DNA of 21,154 bases from Candidatus Sumerlaeota bacterium (GTDB lineage: Bacteria; Sumerlaeota; Sumerlaeia; JADFCT01). The stretch is from the NCBI GenBank assembly GCA_017161665.1, contig JADFCT010000021.1, positions 1 to 21,154 on the forward strand. Reading direction: 5' to 3'. The position numbers were made by a program, and so were the translations under genes. This document shows, piece after piece, positions 1-8,056 of this stretch. Position 1 is the stretch's first letter, and each line of letters opens with the position of its first letter. Below the pieces are notes generated by a model. That model ran no database searches. It saw only the letters and a program-made list of their open reading frames with translations, and was not told the origin of the DNA.

Positions 1-198
1 GTCTTCCGAAAGATTCGCGCCATTCGACCGGATGTCCCGATTCTGGTGGCGACGGGCTTTTCGGAGCGGGACGTCTTGAAGGAATTGGAATTGGAAACAG
101 CCTTTGCGCTGATCATCAAGCCCTATCGACGCCGAGAATTGCTGGCCAGGATACAGGACCTGCGCCCCGATTTGCCATTGCCGACTGAGAGTCGGTAA
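1..198 (+). CDS. C-terminal end of a response-regulator receiver domain protein (partial)
   Basis: The window opens inside a gene read in frame 1, giving 65 residues up to a TAA at 196-198. The segment VPILVATGFSERD followed by LIIKPYRRREL matches beta-4 to alpha-5 of CheY-like receiver domains: a T in the ATGF position is the switch Thr, and the K of IIKP is the conserved lysine. The phospho-accepting Asp lies upstream, outside the window. The protein ends soon after alpha-5, so the receiver is the last domain. The ATGFSE wording is common in receivers at the C-terminus of hybrid histidine kinases, so the full protein may be a hybrid sensor kinase rather than a stand-alone regulator. That is inference. 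The eda start codon lies 38 bases downstream, so co-transcription is possible. Confidence 0.8.
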   Translation, partial: VFRKIRAIRPDVPILVATGFSERDVLKELELETAFALIIKPYRRRELLARIQDLRPDLPLPTESR

Positions 199-223
199 TG
201 CCACGTTTGAGAGGCTATCATAC

Positions 224-229
224 AAGGAG
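224..229 (+). promoter_or_regulatory. Ribosome binding site that sets the eda start
   Basis: AAGGAG lies 7 bases before the ATG at 237. The earlier in-frame ATG at 198 overlaps the stop of the preceding gene, has no such site, and would add 13 residues not expected at the N-terminus of the aldolase family. Confidence 0.75.
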
Positions 230-236
230 TGGGAAA

Positions 237-893
237 ATGAGTGCTCTGTCCAATGAATTGAAAGAACAAATTCGCCAATGCGGCGTCATCGCCGTCCTGG
301 TCATTGACCGAGTGGAAGATGGTGTCCCACTGGCCCATGCGCTACTGGACGGTGGCGTGAATGTAATGGAACTGACCTTGCGCACGCCGGCGGCGGTCGG
401 CGCCCTCAAGGCCATCAAGGCCCAGGTTCCGGAAATGACGGCGGGCATCGGGACAATCCTGACGCCCGATCAGGTTCGGGAAGTCTCGGAAGCGGGCGCG
501 GCGTTTGGCGTGGCGCCCGGTCTGAATCCCCGGGTGGTAAAAACGGCGAACGAATGCGGTCTGGCCTTTTCGCCCGGTGTAGCGACCCCGTCGGAAATTG
601 AGATGGCGGTGGAAATGGATTGCAAAGTTCTTAAATTTTTTCCGGCCGAACCGATGGGCGGGCTGAAGTATCTGGACGCGGTGGCCGCGCCGTATGCCCA
701 CCTGGGCCTTCAGTTCATGCCCCTGGGCGGCGTCAACGCGCAGAACCTGGAATCCTATCTGGGATCCAAACACGTTCTGGCCATCGGTGGTTCCTGGATC
801 GCCAAGCGCGACGCCATCGCCGATCATGATTGGGCCAGCATCACCAGAAACGCCCGCGAAGCCGTGGACATTGTCAAAAACGCTCGCGGATGA
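237..893 (+). CDS. eda: KDPG/KHG aldolase (2-dehydro-3-deoxy-phosphogluconate aldolase family)
   Basis: This encodes a 218-residue class I aldolase, expected to be cytoplasmic. The family cleaves 2-keto-3-deoxy-6-phosphogluconate to pyruvate and glyceraldehyde 3-phosphate in the Entner-Doudoroff and hexuronate pathways; members also act on 4-hydroxy-2-oxoglutarate. The sequence shows the family's key features. Glu45 and Arg49 lie in VMELTLRTP. The Schiff-base Lys133 lies in VLKFFPAEPMGG. The phosphate-binding stretches are PLGGVN and AIGGSW. These positions coincide with the well-known E. coli numbering, and the length is typical for the family. The start at 237 is chosen from the AAGGAG site and family length. 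The gene directly follows a receiver-domain protein and may share its transcript. Phosphorylated KDPG versus other 2-keto-3-deoxy sugar acids cannot be separated from sequence alone. Confidence 0.93.
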   Translation: MSALSNELKEQIRQCGVIAVLVIDRVEDGVPLAHALLDGGVNVMELTLRTPAAVGALKAIKAQVPEMTAGIGTILTPDQVREVSEAGAAFGVAPGLNPRVVKTANECGLAFSPGVATPSEIEMAVEMDCKVLKFFPAEPMGGLKYLDAVAAPYAHLGLQFMPLGGVNAQNLESYLGSKHVLAIGGSWIAKRDAIADHDWASITRNAREAVDIVKNARG

Positions 894-1090
894 GCACAGC
901 CGAGGGCGGCGGCGCACAAACATTTTCATTTTTGTCAGACGCGTTTCCCATATTATTTCAATGGACACACCTAATGATGAAAATGACGACGAGGCGCCTT
1001 ATGGAACACAGGCATAGTGCCCATGTAGATGTCGGGAGGCGACGCCGTTTTCCAAACAAGCCGGTTGCCCAGGATGCAACCATCCGCAAA

Positions 1091-1155
1091 GCCCCGAAAG
1101 GGGCGTTTGATACAAGCCCGGGGTGGAGCGACCAACGGGAGCGAAACCCCGGGTT
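1091..1155. repeat. Paired hairpins resembling a dispersed palindromic repeat (REP/MITE-like)
   Basis: The first hairpin is GCCCCGAAAGGGGC at 1091-1104, a 5-bp GC stem around a GAAA-like loop. A second follows at 1115-1155, where AGCCCGGGGT pairs with ACCCCGGGTT (9 Watson-Crick pairs and one G.T) around a loop holding GGAGCG and GGGAGCG. The minus-strand translation (PGFRSRWSLHPGLVSNAPFG) is of the kind seen as spurious proteins from dispersed repeats in many environmental genomes. That resemblance is from memory and untested. No T-tract follows, so neither is a classical terminator. Confidence 0.5.
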
Positions 1156-1214
1156 CATGGATTAGAAGATGAGGCGCCGGCGGGATTTTTGCGGCGCAGC
1201 AAGCAAATAATCGT

Positions 1215-1274
1215 GACGGCGCCGTCCACGGCCTGGGACGACAGCATGGGCGAGACGCCCATGGCGCCTCGCCC
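1215..1274. repeat. Cluster of overlapping palindromes upstream of the glycosidase gene
   Basis: GACGGCGCCGTC at 1215-1226 is a perfect 12-base palindrome. ATGGGCG (1246-1252) pairs perfectly with CGCCCAT (1256-1262) around a 3-base loop. The overlapping GGGCGAG (1248-1254) can instead pair with CTCGCCC (1268-1274). The two stems are therefore mutually exclusive if transcribed. The cluster ends about 40 bases before the ribosome binding site at 1314-1319. It could be repeat debris or an mRNA leader structure; nothing in the sequence decides. Confidence 0.45.
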
Positions 1275-1327
1275 CGTTCGTTTCTGATATTCAGGGAAGT
1301 ATCACCCACATCCAAGGAGAATTCGCA

Positions 1328-4300
1328 ATGTCTCGTCGAGCAATGCTTTTGTTTGTTGTTGGTCTGATGATTGGAATCCTTTCGAATCCTGCCGTCCGGG
1401 GAGAGACACCGAAAAACTGGCGCCCGACGGGCTCCGTGGAGGAATTGGTCCGATTGGACTGGCTGCCCCTGGCCCGGCCCGGTGTGGAGTGTCGCATGTT
1501 CAGCAGCTATGACCGCACGGGGGGGAACAATGACGGATTCAACGGGACCTATTCCAAACTGCGACTGGAAGACGGAAACAGCGTCCTCGCGGACATCGAC
1601 GGCCCCGGCGCGATCCATCGGATCTGGATGACCCACTCGGAATGGAAACAGGACGGCCTGCTGGCCCGACAGGGCGAAAACATCCTGATCTATATCGACG
1701 GCGAAGAAACACCCTGCCTCAAAGCGCCGATCGAAGACCTCTTCGCCGGTCGGCTGCCGGCCTTCCCCAAACCGCTGGTGGGCGAAGCGATCGGCGGATT
1801 CTATTGTTACGCGCCCATCGCCTTCCGCAAGGGCTGCAAGATTGTCGTCGAGGGCGACGCCGTGCGGTTTTATCAGATCACCTACAGCCGCTTCCCTTCC
1901 GATGAAGGCGTGGCGCCTTTTGAGGCCGAACCGTCGCCCGAGGTCCGGGCCTCGCTGGAGCGAGCCGTGGACGTGTGGACCCATCCCGGCGATTTAAACC
2001 GGCTGCTGGCGCCATCGAAGCAGATCATTGAGGTTTCTTTTTCTCCCGATGCGGACCGAAATGAAAAAAATCGCGCGACCGCTCTGCCAACGGGCGCGCA
2101 CATGATTCGCGGCATTTATTTATCGGTGGCCGAAGGCGAACGACCCTTGATGGATGATTCCCGAATCCGCATCTATTGGGATGGAGCGGCGAAGCCAGCG
2201 GTCGATGCGCCCATCGCCATGTTCTTCGCTCAGGCTTATGAACCCGAGCCGCTTCAGTCGCTGATGGTCGGCGCCACGGATTCGGGGTGGTATAACTTCC
2301 ACCCCATGCCCTACTTCGCCTCGGCGCGAATGGAAATCGAAACGTCCAAAGCCATGCGCTCAACCGTCAAGGTCGTCCTGCAGCCCCTTGACAACCCCTC
2401 GGCAGAATTGCTCTACGGCCATGCGGTCTATAACGAAGCCCTGCCCACTCAACCGGACGTGCATTTCCCCTTCCTCATTCGTTCCAACGGCCGGGGACAT
2501 TTCGCCGGCGTCTATCTGGCCACCGACGGCGAGGACGAGGCAAAGCTGCCGCGCTGGCTGGAAGGGGATGACCGTTTCTTCGTGGACGGCGAAATCATGA
2601 TTCACGGAACCGGCTCCGAGGATTATTTCAATTGCGGCTGGTATGCCACACCGGGACGACTCGTCCAAGCGGCCGCGCTGCCCCTCCATGGCTTTCCGGT
2701 CTATCGTCAGGGCGACACGCCGTATGCCGCCGCCTATCGCTGGCATCTGACAGATCCGGTCCCCTACGCCTCCCACATCGAAGCGGGCATCGAACATGGC
2801 GAAGCGAATCGCACACCGGCTCGCTATCGGGGCGTCTCTTTCTTCTATGACACCGCCTCCGGAGCGATTCCCCCCATGGAGCCCGCCAAGGGAATCGATC
2901 ACCATGTCCCGGCTAACAAAAAACTGGATCGCGAATGGGTCGAGGCCCTCGACGATCCAGGCGAACGGACCTGGCACAAAGCGCGCGACAACGCTTCCAT
3001 CGGAATGCCCATTGGCGGCGTGGCGGCGGGCCAGTTATATCTGACCGCCGACGGTTCCCTGGCCGAATGGGAAATCTTCGGACGCCATGTCTTCACCGGA
3101 TATGGCGCGGACAATTATCGCCTCGGGCGCGTCCCGAATCAGCGCGTCGCTCACACCTTCGCCATTGGAGCGCGGACGGTCGAAGAAGCCGTCGGACGCC
3201 GGCTGGGCGCGGAAGACTTCCCCGATACGATGTTCGCCGGCGAATACCCCATGGCCTTCGTCAAATATGAGGACCAGACCAGCGACTTCCCCATCGAAGT
3301 GGAACTGACCGCCTTCAGCCCCTTCATTCCCTTGAATGAAGAGGACTCGGCCCTGCCCGCCACCATCATGCGGTTTCGCGTCAAAAACAAGACGGATGGA
3401 TGGGCGCAGGCCACCATTGCCGGGTGGTTCCAGAATCCAGTGATGCTGCACAGCGACGACACCTGGCTGGGCGCGCGCGTCAACCGCCTGGTCCAGGCGA
3501 AAGATGACCGCCCGGCCATGTTGCAATTCGCCGCCGAACAAATCCAATCCCCCACCCCCGCGGAACCGCCGACCGTATTTGAGGACTTCGAAGGCGGCGA
3601 CTATGAAGGATGGACCGTGACGGGAGACGCCTTCGGCGATCGCCCGGCCACGGGAACCCTCGCGTCACAGCAGACCGTCACGGGCTTCCTGGGCGAAGGA
3701 CTCGTCAACACCTTCCGCAACAAGGATTTGTCTCAAGGCAAACTCACGTCACAGGAATTTGAAATCCAGCGCCCCTTCATCCGATTCCTGATCGGCGGCG
3801 GCAACTACGAAGGCGCGACCTGCATCAACCTCCTGATCGAGGGCAAAGCCGTTCGGACGGCCCGCGGTGAATCCGCCGAAACCCTGAAATGGCGGAGTTG
3901 GATGGTTCAGGATCTGATCGGCCAAAAGGCCCGACTCGAAATTGTGGATAACCGGACCGACGGATGGGGCCATATCAACATTGACCAGATCGAGTTTGCG
4001 GATTCGCCGCGTCAATCAGCGGATGGCGGATTCACGAAACAGCCCGATTATGGAACGGCCGCCTTATCCGTCCTGAACGCGCCCGCCGATGAGGTCATCG
4101 GCGGCGTGACAGTCCCCTCGGTCATGTCTCCCCAAGTCCTGAGCGGGCCTCTGGACCCAGCGCTGGAAGGCGACGTGCAAATCGAATTCGGCTCGGAAGC
4201 CGCCGGCGCCATCGGCCGCCAGGTGATGCTGGAGGCGGGCGAAGAAAAAACCATCGACTTCGTCTTGACCTGGAACTTCCCCAATCGGGAGCAGGGACAG

Positions 4301-5932
4301 GAACAGCATTATTCGAGACATTTCGACTCCGCCGCCGCGGTGGCTCAATATGTGGCGTGGAACTTTGAGCGCCTGTCCGTCGAAACGGCCCGCTGGCATG
4401 AAACCGCCTATGACTCGACGCTCCCCCACTGGCTGCTGGACCGCGTGTATTCCACCGTTTCCATCCTGGCGACGGAAACCTGTCAGTGGTGGCGCAACGG
4501 CCGGTTCTGGGCCTGGGAAGGCGTGGGCTGCTGTCATGGGACATGCTCTCACGTCTGGAATTATGAACACGCCCTGGCGCGCCTGTTCCCGCGACTGGAA
4601 CGCTCCGTTCGGGAAATGCAGGATTTGAATCCCGAAGAGGGATTGGTCGAAGAAACCGGCATGGTGCGTTTCCGCGGTAAGGATTGGGGCAATTGGGCCG
4701 CCGACGGTCAGGCGGGGACCATATTGAAATGCTATCGTGAACATCAAATCTCACCGAACGATGAATTCCTCATGCGCAACTGGCCGTTCATCCAGCGCGT
4801 GATGAACTTCCTCATTGAAAAAGACACCGAAGACGGCGCGCGGGATGGGATGATCGAAGGGCAACAACACAACACCTACGACATCGACTACTACGGCCCG
4901 AACCCGATGATGAATTCCCTGTACCTGGCGGCCCTGCGGGCGGCGGAGCAGATGGCGCTCGAAACGGGCGACGACGCCTATTCCGGCGAATGTCGGGCAT
5001 TGTTCGAGATGGGCCGGGCGCGGGCATCGAAGGAAATGTTCAACGGCGAATACTTTGAGCAGATTGTCGATCTGAAGGAACATCCCCAATGGCAACACGG
5101 CGACGGATGTTTGTCCGATCAATTATTTGGCGACAGCTGGGCGCGCCAGGTCGGATTGAGCGACATCTATCCACGGGATCAGGTTCGGTCGGCCCTGAAG
5201 GCCATTTGGAAATACAACTGGGCCCCGGATGTGCAGCCACAAAACGAAAGACACAAGCCCGAACGCTGGTTCGCTCATTACGGCGAAGGCGGATTATTCA
5301 CCTGCACGTGGCCGAAGAGTATGCATTTAGGCGACCAATCGACCCGCTATCGCAATGAGATCTGGACAGGGATCGAATATCAGGTCGCTTCACACATGGC
5401 GTGGGAAGGCATGACGGATGAAGCGCTGGCCATTTGTCGCGCCATTCACGAACGCTACGACCCGGCCAAACGCAATCCCTTCAATGAAATCGAATGTGGC
5501 GATCACTATTCGCGCGCCATGGCGAGCTGGGGGATGCTCACGGCATTGAGCGGTTTCGAATATCATGGCCCGAAAAAGCGCTTGGGCTTTACGCCCAGGA
5601 TCTCACCCGAAAATTTCCGAGGGCCCTTCACAGCCGCCGAAGCATGGGGAACCCTGTCACAGGAAGTCCCCGCAAAGGATCTTCAGAAAAACACCATCGC
5701 CGTAAGGTGGGGACAGTTACCCCTCCAGACATTAACGATCCCCATCCTGCTCACCGATCCCAATGCAGCCGGTCGCGAAACACCGGGATATTCAAGAATG
5801 ATCGTGACGTTGAACGAAAAAGAAATCCCATTTCGGATCAACGACACCGGGCAAATCGAGTTCACACCCCACCTTGTGATTCCAGCCGGCGACACGCTGA
5901 CCGTCACTCTGTACGGGGTCCCTTCCCGATAA
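1328..5932 (+). CDS. Secreted two-domain glycoside hydrolase: GH172 (DUF2961) fused to GH116 (DUF608)
   Basis: This 1534-residue protein has a Sec signal peptide (about 1-24). An AAGGAG at 1314-1319 lies 8 bases before the ATG. Residues about 36-515 match DUF2961/GH172, a family of fructofuranosidases and arabinofuranosidases. Landmarks are FSSYDRTGGNNDGF, DIDGPGAIHRIWMT and GTGSEDYF, with candidate catalytic Glu412 (LEGDD) and Glu431 (GSEDYF). From about 534 the sequence restarts as GH116, a beta-glucosidase/beta-xylosidase/glucosylceramidase family: LDREWVEAL, then IGMPIGGVAAGQLYL at 558. Within its N-terminal beta domain sits a jelly-roll-like insert (about 748-892, FEDFEGGDYEGW to GWGHINIDQIEF). 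The (alpha/alpha)6 part (about 990-1440) has WEGVGCCHGTCSHVWNYEHA with likely nucleophile Glu1064, NTYDIDYYGPN with likely acid/base Asp1185, and GCLSDQLFG. Catalytic assignments are by motif position. The substrate is unknown. Confidence 0.85.
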   Translation: MSRRAMLLFVVGLMIGILSNPAVRGETPKNWRPTGSVEELVRLDWLPLARPGVECRMFSSYDRTGGNNDGFNGTYSKLRLEDGNSVLADIDGPGAIHRIWMTHSEWKQDGLLARQGENILIYIDGEETPCLKAPIEDLFAGRLPAFPKPLVGEAIGGFYCYAPIAFRKGCKIVVEGDAVRFYQITYSRFPSDEGVAPFEAEPSPEVRASLERAVDVWTHPGDLNRLLAPSKQIIEVSFSPDADRNEKNRATALPTGAHMIRGIYLSVAEGERPLMDDSRIRIYWDGAAKPAVDAPIAMFFAQAYEPEPLQSLMVGATDSGWYNFHPMPYFASARMEIETSKAMRSTVKVVLQPLDNPSAELLYGHAVYNEALPTQPDVHFPFLIRSNGRGHFAGVYLATDGEDEAKLPRWLEGDDRFFVDGEIMIHGTGSEDYFNCGWYATPGRLVQAAALPLHGFPVYRQGDTPYAAAYRWHLTDPVPYASHIEAGIEHGEANRTPARYRGVSFFYDTASGAIPPMEPAKGIDHHVPANKKLDREWVEALDDPGERTWHKARDNASIGMPIGGVAAGQLYLTADGSLAEWEIFGRHVFTGYGADNYRLGRVPNQRVAHTFAIGARTVEEAVGRRLGAEDFPDTMFAGEYPMAFVKYEDQTSDFPIEVELTAFSPFIPLNEEDSALPATIMRFRVKNKTDGWAQATIAGWFQNPVMLHSDDTWLGARVNRLVQAKDDRPAMLQFAAEQIQSPTPAEPPTVFEDFEGGDYEGWTVTGDAFGDRPATGTLASQQTVTGFLGEGLVNTFRNKDLSQGKLTSQEFEIQRPFIRFLIGGGNYEGATCINLLIEGKAVRTARGESAETLKWRSWMVQDLIGQKARLEIVDNRTDGWGHINIDQIEFADSPRQSADGGFTKQPDYGTAALSVLNAPADEVIGGVTVPSVMSPQVLSGPLDPALEGDVQIEFGSEAAGAIGRQVMLEAGEEKTIDFVLTWNFPNREQGQEQHYSRHFDSAAAVAQYVAWNFERLSVETARWHETAYDSTLPHWLLDRVYSTVSILATETCQWWRNGRFWAWEGVGCCHGTCSHVWNYEHALARLFPRLERSVREMQDLNPEEGLVEETGMVRFRGKDWGNWAADGQAGTILKCYREHQISPNDEFLMRNWPFIQRVMNFLIEKDTEDGARDGMIEGQQHNTYDIDYYGPNPMMNSLYLAALRAAEQMALETGDDAYSGECRALFEMGRARASKEMFNGEYFEQIVDLKEHPQWQHGDGCLSDQLFGDSWARQVGLSDIYPRDQVRSALKAIWKYNWAPDVQPQNERHKPERWFAHYGEGGLFTCTWPKSMHLGDQSTRYRNEIWTGIEYQVASHMAWEGMTDEALAICRAIHERYDPAKRNPFNEIECGDHYSRAMASWGMLTALSGFEYHGPKKRLGFTPRISPENFRGPFTAAEAWGTLSQEVPAKDLQKNTIAVRWGQLPLQTLTIPILLTDPNAAGRETPGYSRMIVTLNEKEIPFRINDTGQIEFTPHLVIPAGDTLTVTLYGVPSR

Positions 5933-5956
5933 GCCTTATTCCAAGTCGGAGGGTTC

Positions 5957-5983
5957 TTTCCGGGCGCTCGCCCCGCCCGGAAA
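5957..5983. repeat. Inverted repeat downstream of the GH172-GH116 gene
   Basis: TTTCCGGGC (5957-5965) pairs perfectly with GCCCGGAAA (5975-5983), with a 9-base loop. On the plus strand it is followed by A residues rather than T, so it does not fit an intrinsic terminator in either direction. It lies 25 bases after the stop codon and may still act as a transcript-end stabiliser. Confidence 0.4.
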
Positions 5984-6056
5984 AAACCTTTACTGCGCCG
6001 GGAGCCAAAGGCATGATTTGCGCCGCACAGAACGCTGCCATACAGGTGAATGTCTT

Positions 6057-7892
6057 ATGAAGACTATTTTAGAAGCAATCAATGAACGCCCTCTGGTCTT
6101 TGACGGCGCCATGGGAACGATGATTTACGGGCGGGGTGTGTTCATCAACACATGTTTTGACGAACTCAGCATCAGGGCCCCAGAACTGATCCGCGGGATT
6201 CATGAAGAATATGTGAAGGCTGGCGCAGATGTCATTGAGACAAACACCTTCGGCGCGAATCGAATCAAACTGTCCGGCCATGGTCTGTCCGCAGAGGTCG
6301 AGTCCCTCAATCGGGCTGCGGTCAAACTGGCCCGCGAAGCAGCCGGAGACTCGGTCTTCGTGGCCGGCGCCGTGGGACCCTGTCTGGGGCCGGGACAAAT
6401 TCTCCTTCCCGGCAAAAGCGACGACATCGAAGAAGCCTTCGCCGAACAGATTGGTGTGCTGATCGACGCGGGCGTGGACTTCATTCAACTGGAAACCTTC
6501 TCGGACATCGGCGAATTGCAACTGGCCGCCCGAATCGCCAAGGAGCGCGGAGCCGTGGTCTTTGCGTCGTTCACGGTGTTGGACAACGGCGAAACGGCTT
6601 TTGGAAATCCCGTGGAACAGGTGGTCTCCCAACTGGACGACGACGATCACATCGACGGTGTGGGGATCAACTGCGGCGTTGGCCCAGCCCAGGCCTATGA
6701 CGCCCTGGAACGCGCCCTGTCCATGACAGGCAAGCCTTTTGTCGTCATGCCCAATGCAGGCAATCCGCGCCAAATCGAAGGCCGGATGCTGTATCTGACC
6801 ACACCGGAATACTTCGCCACCTACGGCCAGAAGTTCATCGAGATGGGCGTGCGCGGGGTGGGCGGTTGTTGCGGAACCACACCGGAACACATTCGCGTGG
6901 CGGCCAAAACCCTCAAATCGCTCAGTGGCGTCAAAGCCCATGTGCGCATTGAATCCTATGCCCGCGAAGACAACGAAGTGGCTGTCATCCCCCCGAAACA
7001 GAAATCCCGTTTCGCCAGCCGGCTCCTCATGGGAAAAAAGGTCTCCTCCATCGAGTTGTTGCCGCCAAAATCCTGGGATATGAGTGTCTTGCTGGAGCGG
7101 GCGCGAACCTGTTACCTTCACGGCATCGACGCCATTAATATTCCAGACGGTCCACGGGCCTCTTCGCGCATATCCCCCATGATCGCCTCCATCGCCATCC
7201 GCGAGGAAATCGGTATCGAACCGGTCCTGCACTATTGCTGCCGTGACCGTAACCTCATCGGAATGCAATCCGATCTCCTGGGCGGTTATGCGGCCGGAAT
7301 CGCCAACTTCCTCATCATCACGGGCGATCCGCCCAAACTCGGCGACTATCCGGACGCCACAGGCGTTTTCGACATCGACGCGATCGGACTGACCCAGGTG
7401 GCCTCAAACCTCAACCACGGTCGCGACATCGGCGGCAATCCCATCGATCCGCCAACGGGCATTTTTATTGGTGTGGGGGCCAATCCCCTCGCCGTCGAAC
7501 TCAAACGCGAACGGGACCGTTTCCTGGCCAAAATCGACGCGGGAGCCGAATATGCCATCACACAACCGGTTTTCGACCCCGAAGCGTTGTTCCGCTTCAT
7601 GGATGATGTGGCGGAATACACCAATCCCATTCCCATCGTGGCCGGCGTCTGGCCGTTGACGAGCTTCAAGAACGCCGAATTCATGAACAACGAGGTGCCG
7701 GGCGTGGAAGTGCCGGATGCAATCCTCGAGCGTATGGCCCGATGCAAGACCAAGGAAGATGGCATCAGGACGGGCGTGGAAATCGCGCAGGAAATCTGCG
7801 AGATCATTTCCGATCGGGTGGCGGGCTATCAGGTCAGCGCGCCCTTTGGCAAAGTCGATGCGGCCATCAAAGTATTGGATGGTTTTATTTAG
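6057..7892 (+). CDS. Bifunctional homocysteine S-methyltransferase / 5,10-methylenetetrahydrofolate reductase
   Basis: This encodes 611 residues and is expected to be cytoplasmic. Residues about 1-300 form a Pfam S-methyl_trans (homocysteine methyltransferase) barrel. VFDGAMGTMIYGRG starts it, and the zinc/homocysteine-binding cysteines are Cys206 (GINCGVGP) and Cys271-Cys272 (GGCCGTTPEH). Residues about 320-611 match methylenetetrahydrofolate reductase (MetF type): SIELLPPKSWD holds the conserved catalytic Glu333 equivalent, followed by NFLIITGDPPKLGDYP and TQPVFDPEALFRF. The fusion is of the Bacillus YitJ type. It would reduce methylene-THF to methyl-THF and methylate homocysteine, with either methyl-THF or another methyl donor. 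No B12-binding module is present. The start at 6057 is chosen because AGGTGA lies 7 bases upstream and MKTILEAINERPLVFDGAMG is the usual N-terminus. An earlier ATG at 6018 is poorly placed. No SAM riboswitch was recognised in the 124-base gap upstream. Confidence 0.92.
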   Translation: MKTILEAINERPLVFDGAMGTMIYGRGVFINTCFDELSIRAPELIRGIHEEYVKAGADVIETNTFGANRIKLSGHGLSAEVESLNRAAVKLAREAAGDSVFVAGAVGPCLGPGQILLPGKSDDIEEAFAEQIGVLIDAGVDFIQLETFSDIGELQLAARIAKERGAVVFASFTVLDNGETAFGNPVEQVVSQLDDDDHIDGVGINCGVGPAQAYDALERALSMTGKPFVVMPNAGNPRQIEGRMLYLTTPEYFATYGQKFIEMGVRGVGGCCGTTPEHIRVAAKTLKSLSGVKAHVRIESYAREDNEVAVIPPKQKSRFASRLLMGKKVSSIELLPPKSWDMSVLLERARTCYLHGIDAINIPDGPRASSRISPMIASIAIREEIGIEPVLHYCCRDRNLIGMQSDLLGGYAAGIANFLIITGDPPKLGDYPDATGVFDIDAIGLTQVASNLNHGRDIGGNPIDPPTGIFIGVGANPLAVELKRERDRFLAKIDAGAEYAITQPVFDPEALFRFMDDVAEYTNPIPIVAGVWPLTSFKNAEFMNNEVPGVEVPDAILERMARCKTKEDGIRTGVEIAQEICEIISDRVAGYQVSAPFGKVDAAIKVLDGFI

Positions 7893-8056
7893 ACCGACCG
7901 ATTCCTTTGGGCGATCGGCCAGCGACAAGAAAGCATTGCGCCGGGGCGACAGCCGGCAATACGATGGATGCAATATGTATCCGACTTCGATGATTCCGGA
8001 ACGCGGCGAATCCGAAGCAGACGGGAAGCATTGCCACACGGGCAGAGGCGCGGTGT

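Larger units (their letters stand above)
894..1327. other. Non-coding spacer with palindromic, repeat-like DNA
   Basis: This 434-base spacer holds no credible gene. Open frames across it are low-complexity translations of the hairpin sequence and lack ribosome binding sites. It contains several strong inverted repeats (listed separately) and three copies of the octamer GAGGCGCC, at 991-998 and 1171-1178, plus its reverse complement at 1263-1270. The promoter for the following glycosidase gene must lie here or further upstream, but I could not pick a convincing -35/-10 pair. Confidence 0.6.

Noticed and set aside
198..236. Longer start for the aldolase at the ATG overlapping the upstream stop
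   Set aside because: No ribosome binding site precedes it, and the added residues are not family-like. The ATG at 237 has AAGGAG at a good distance and gives residue numbers matching the family.
971..1984. Long minus-strand open frame across the spacer and the start of the glycosidase gene
   Set aside because: It overlaps the strongly supported GH172 coding sequence, shows no recognised domain, and its first part is translated hairpin repeat.
6069..7268. 399-codon minus-strand open frame inside the methyltransferase gene
   Set aside because: It is the shadow of a clearly conserved plus-strand enzyme in GC-rich DNA, and has no family motif or ribosome binding site.
7893..8056. Regulatory element or small gene in the gap before the phosphatase regulator
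   Set aside because: Only a short CCGAT/ATCGG pairing and a repeated AGCATTGC octamer were seen. Neither forms a convincing structure, and no gene with a ribosome binding site is present.
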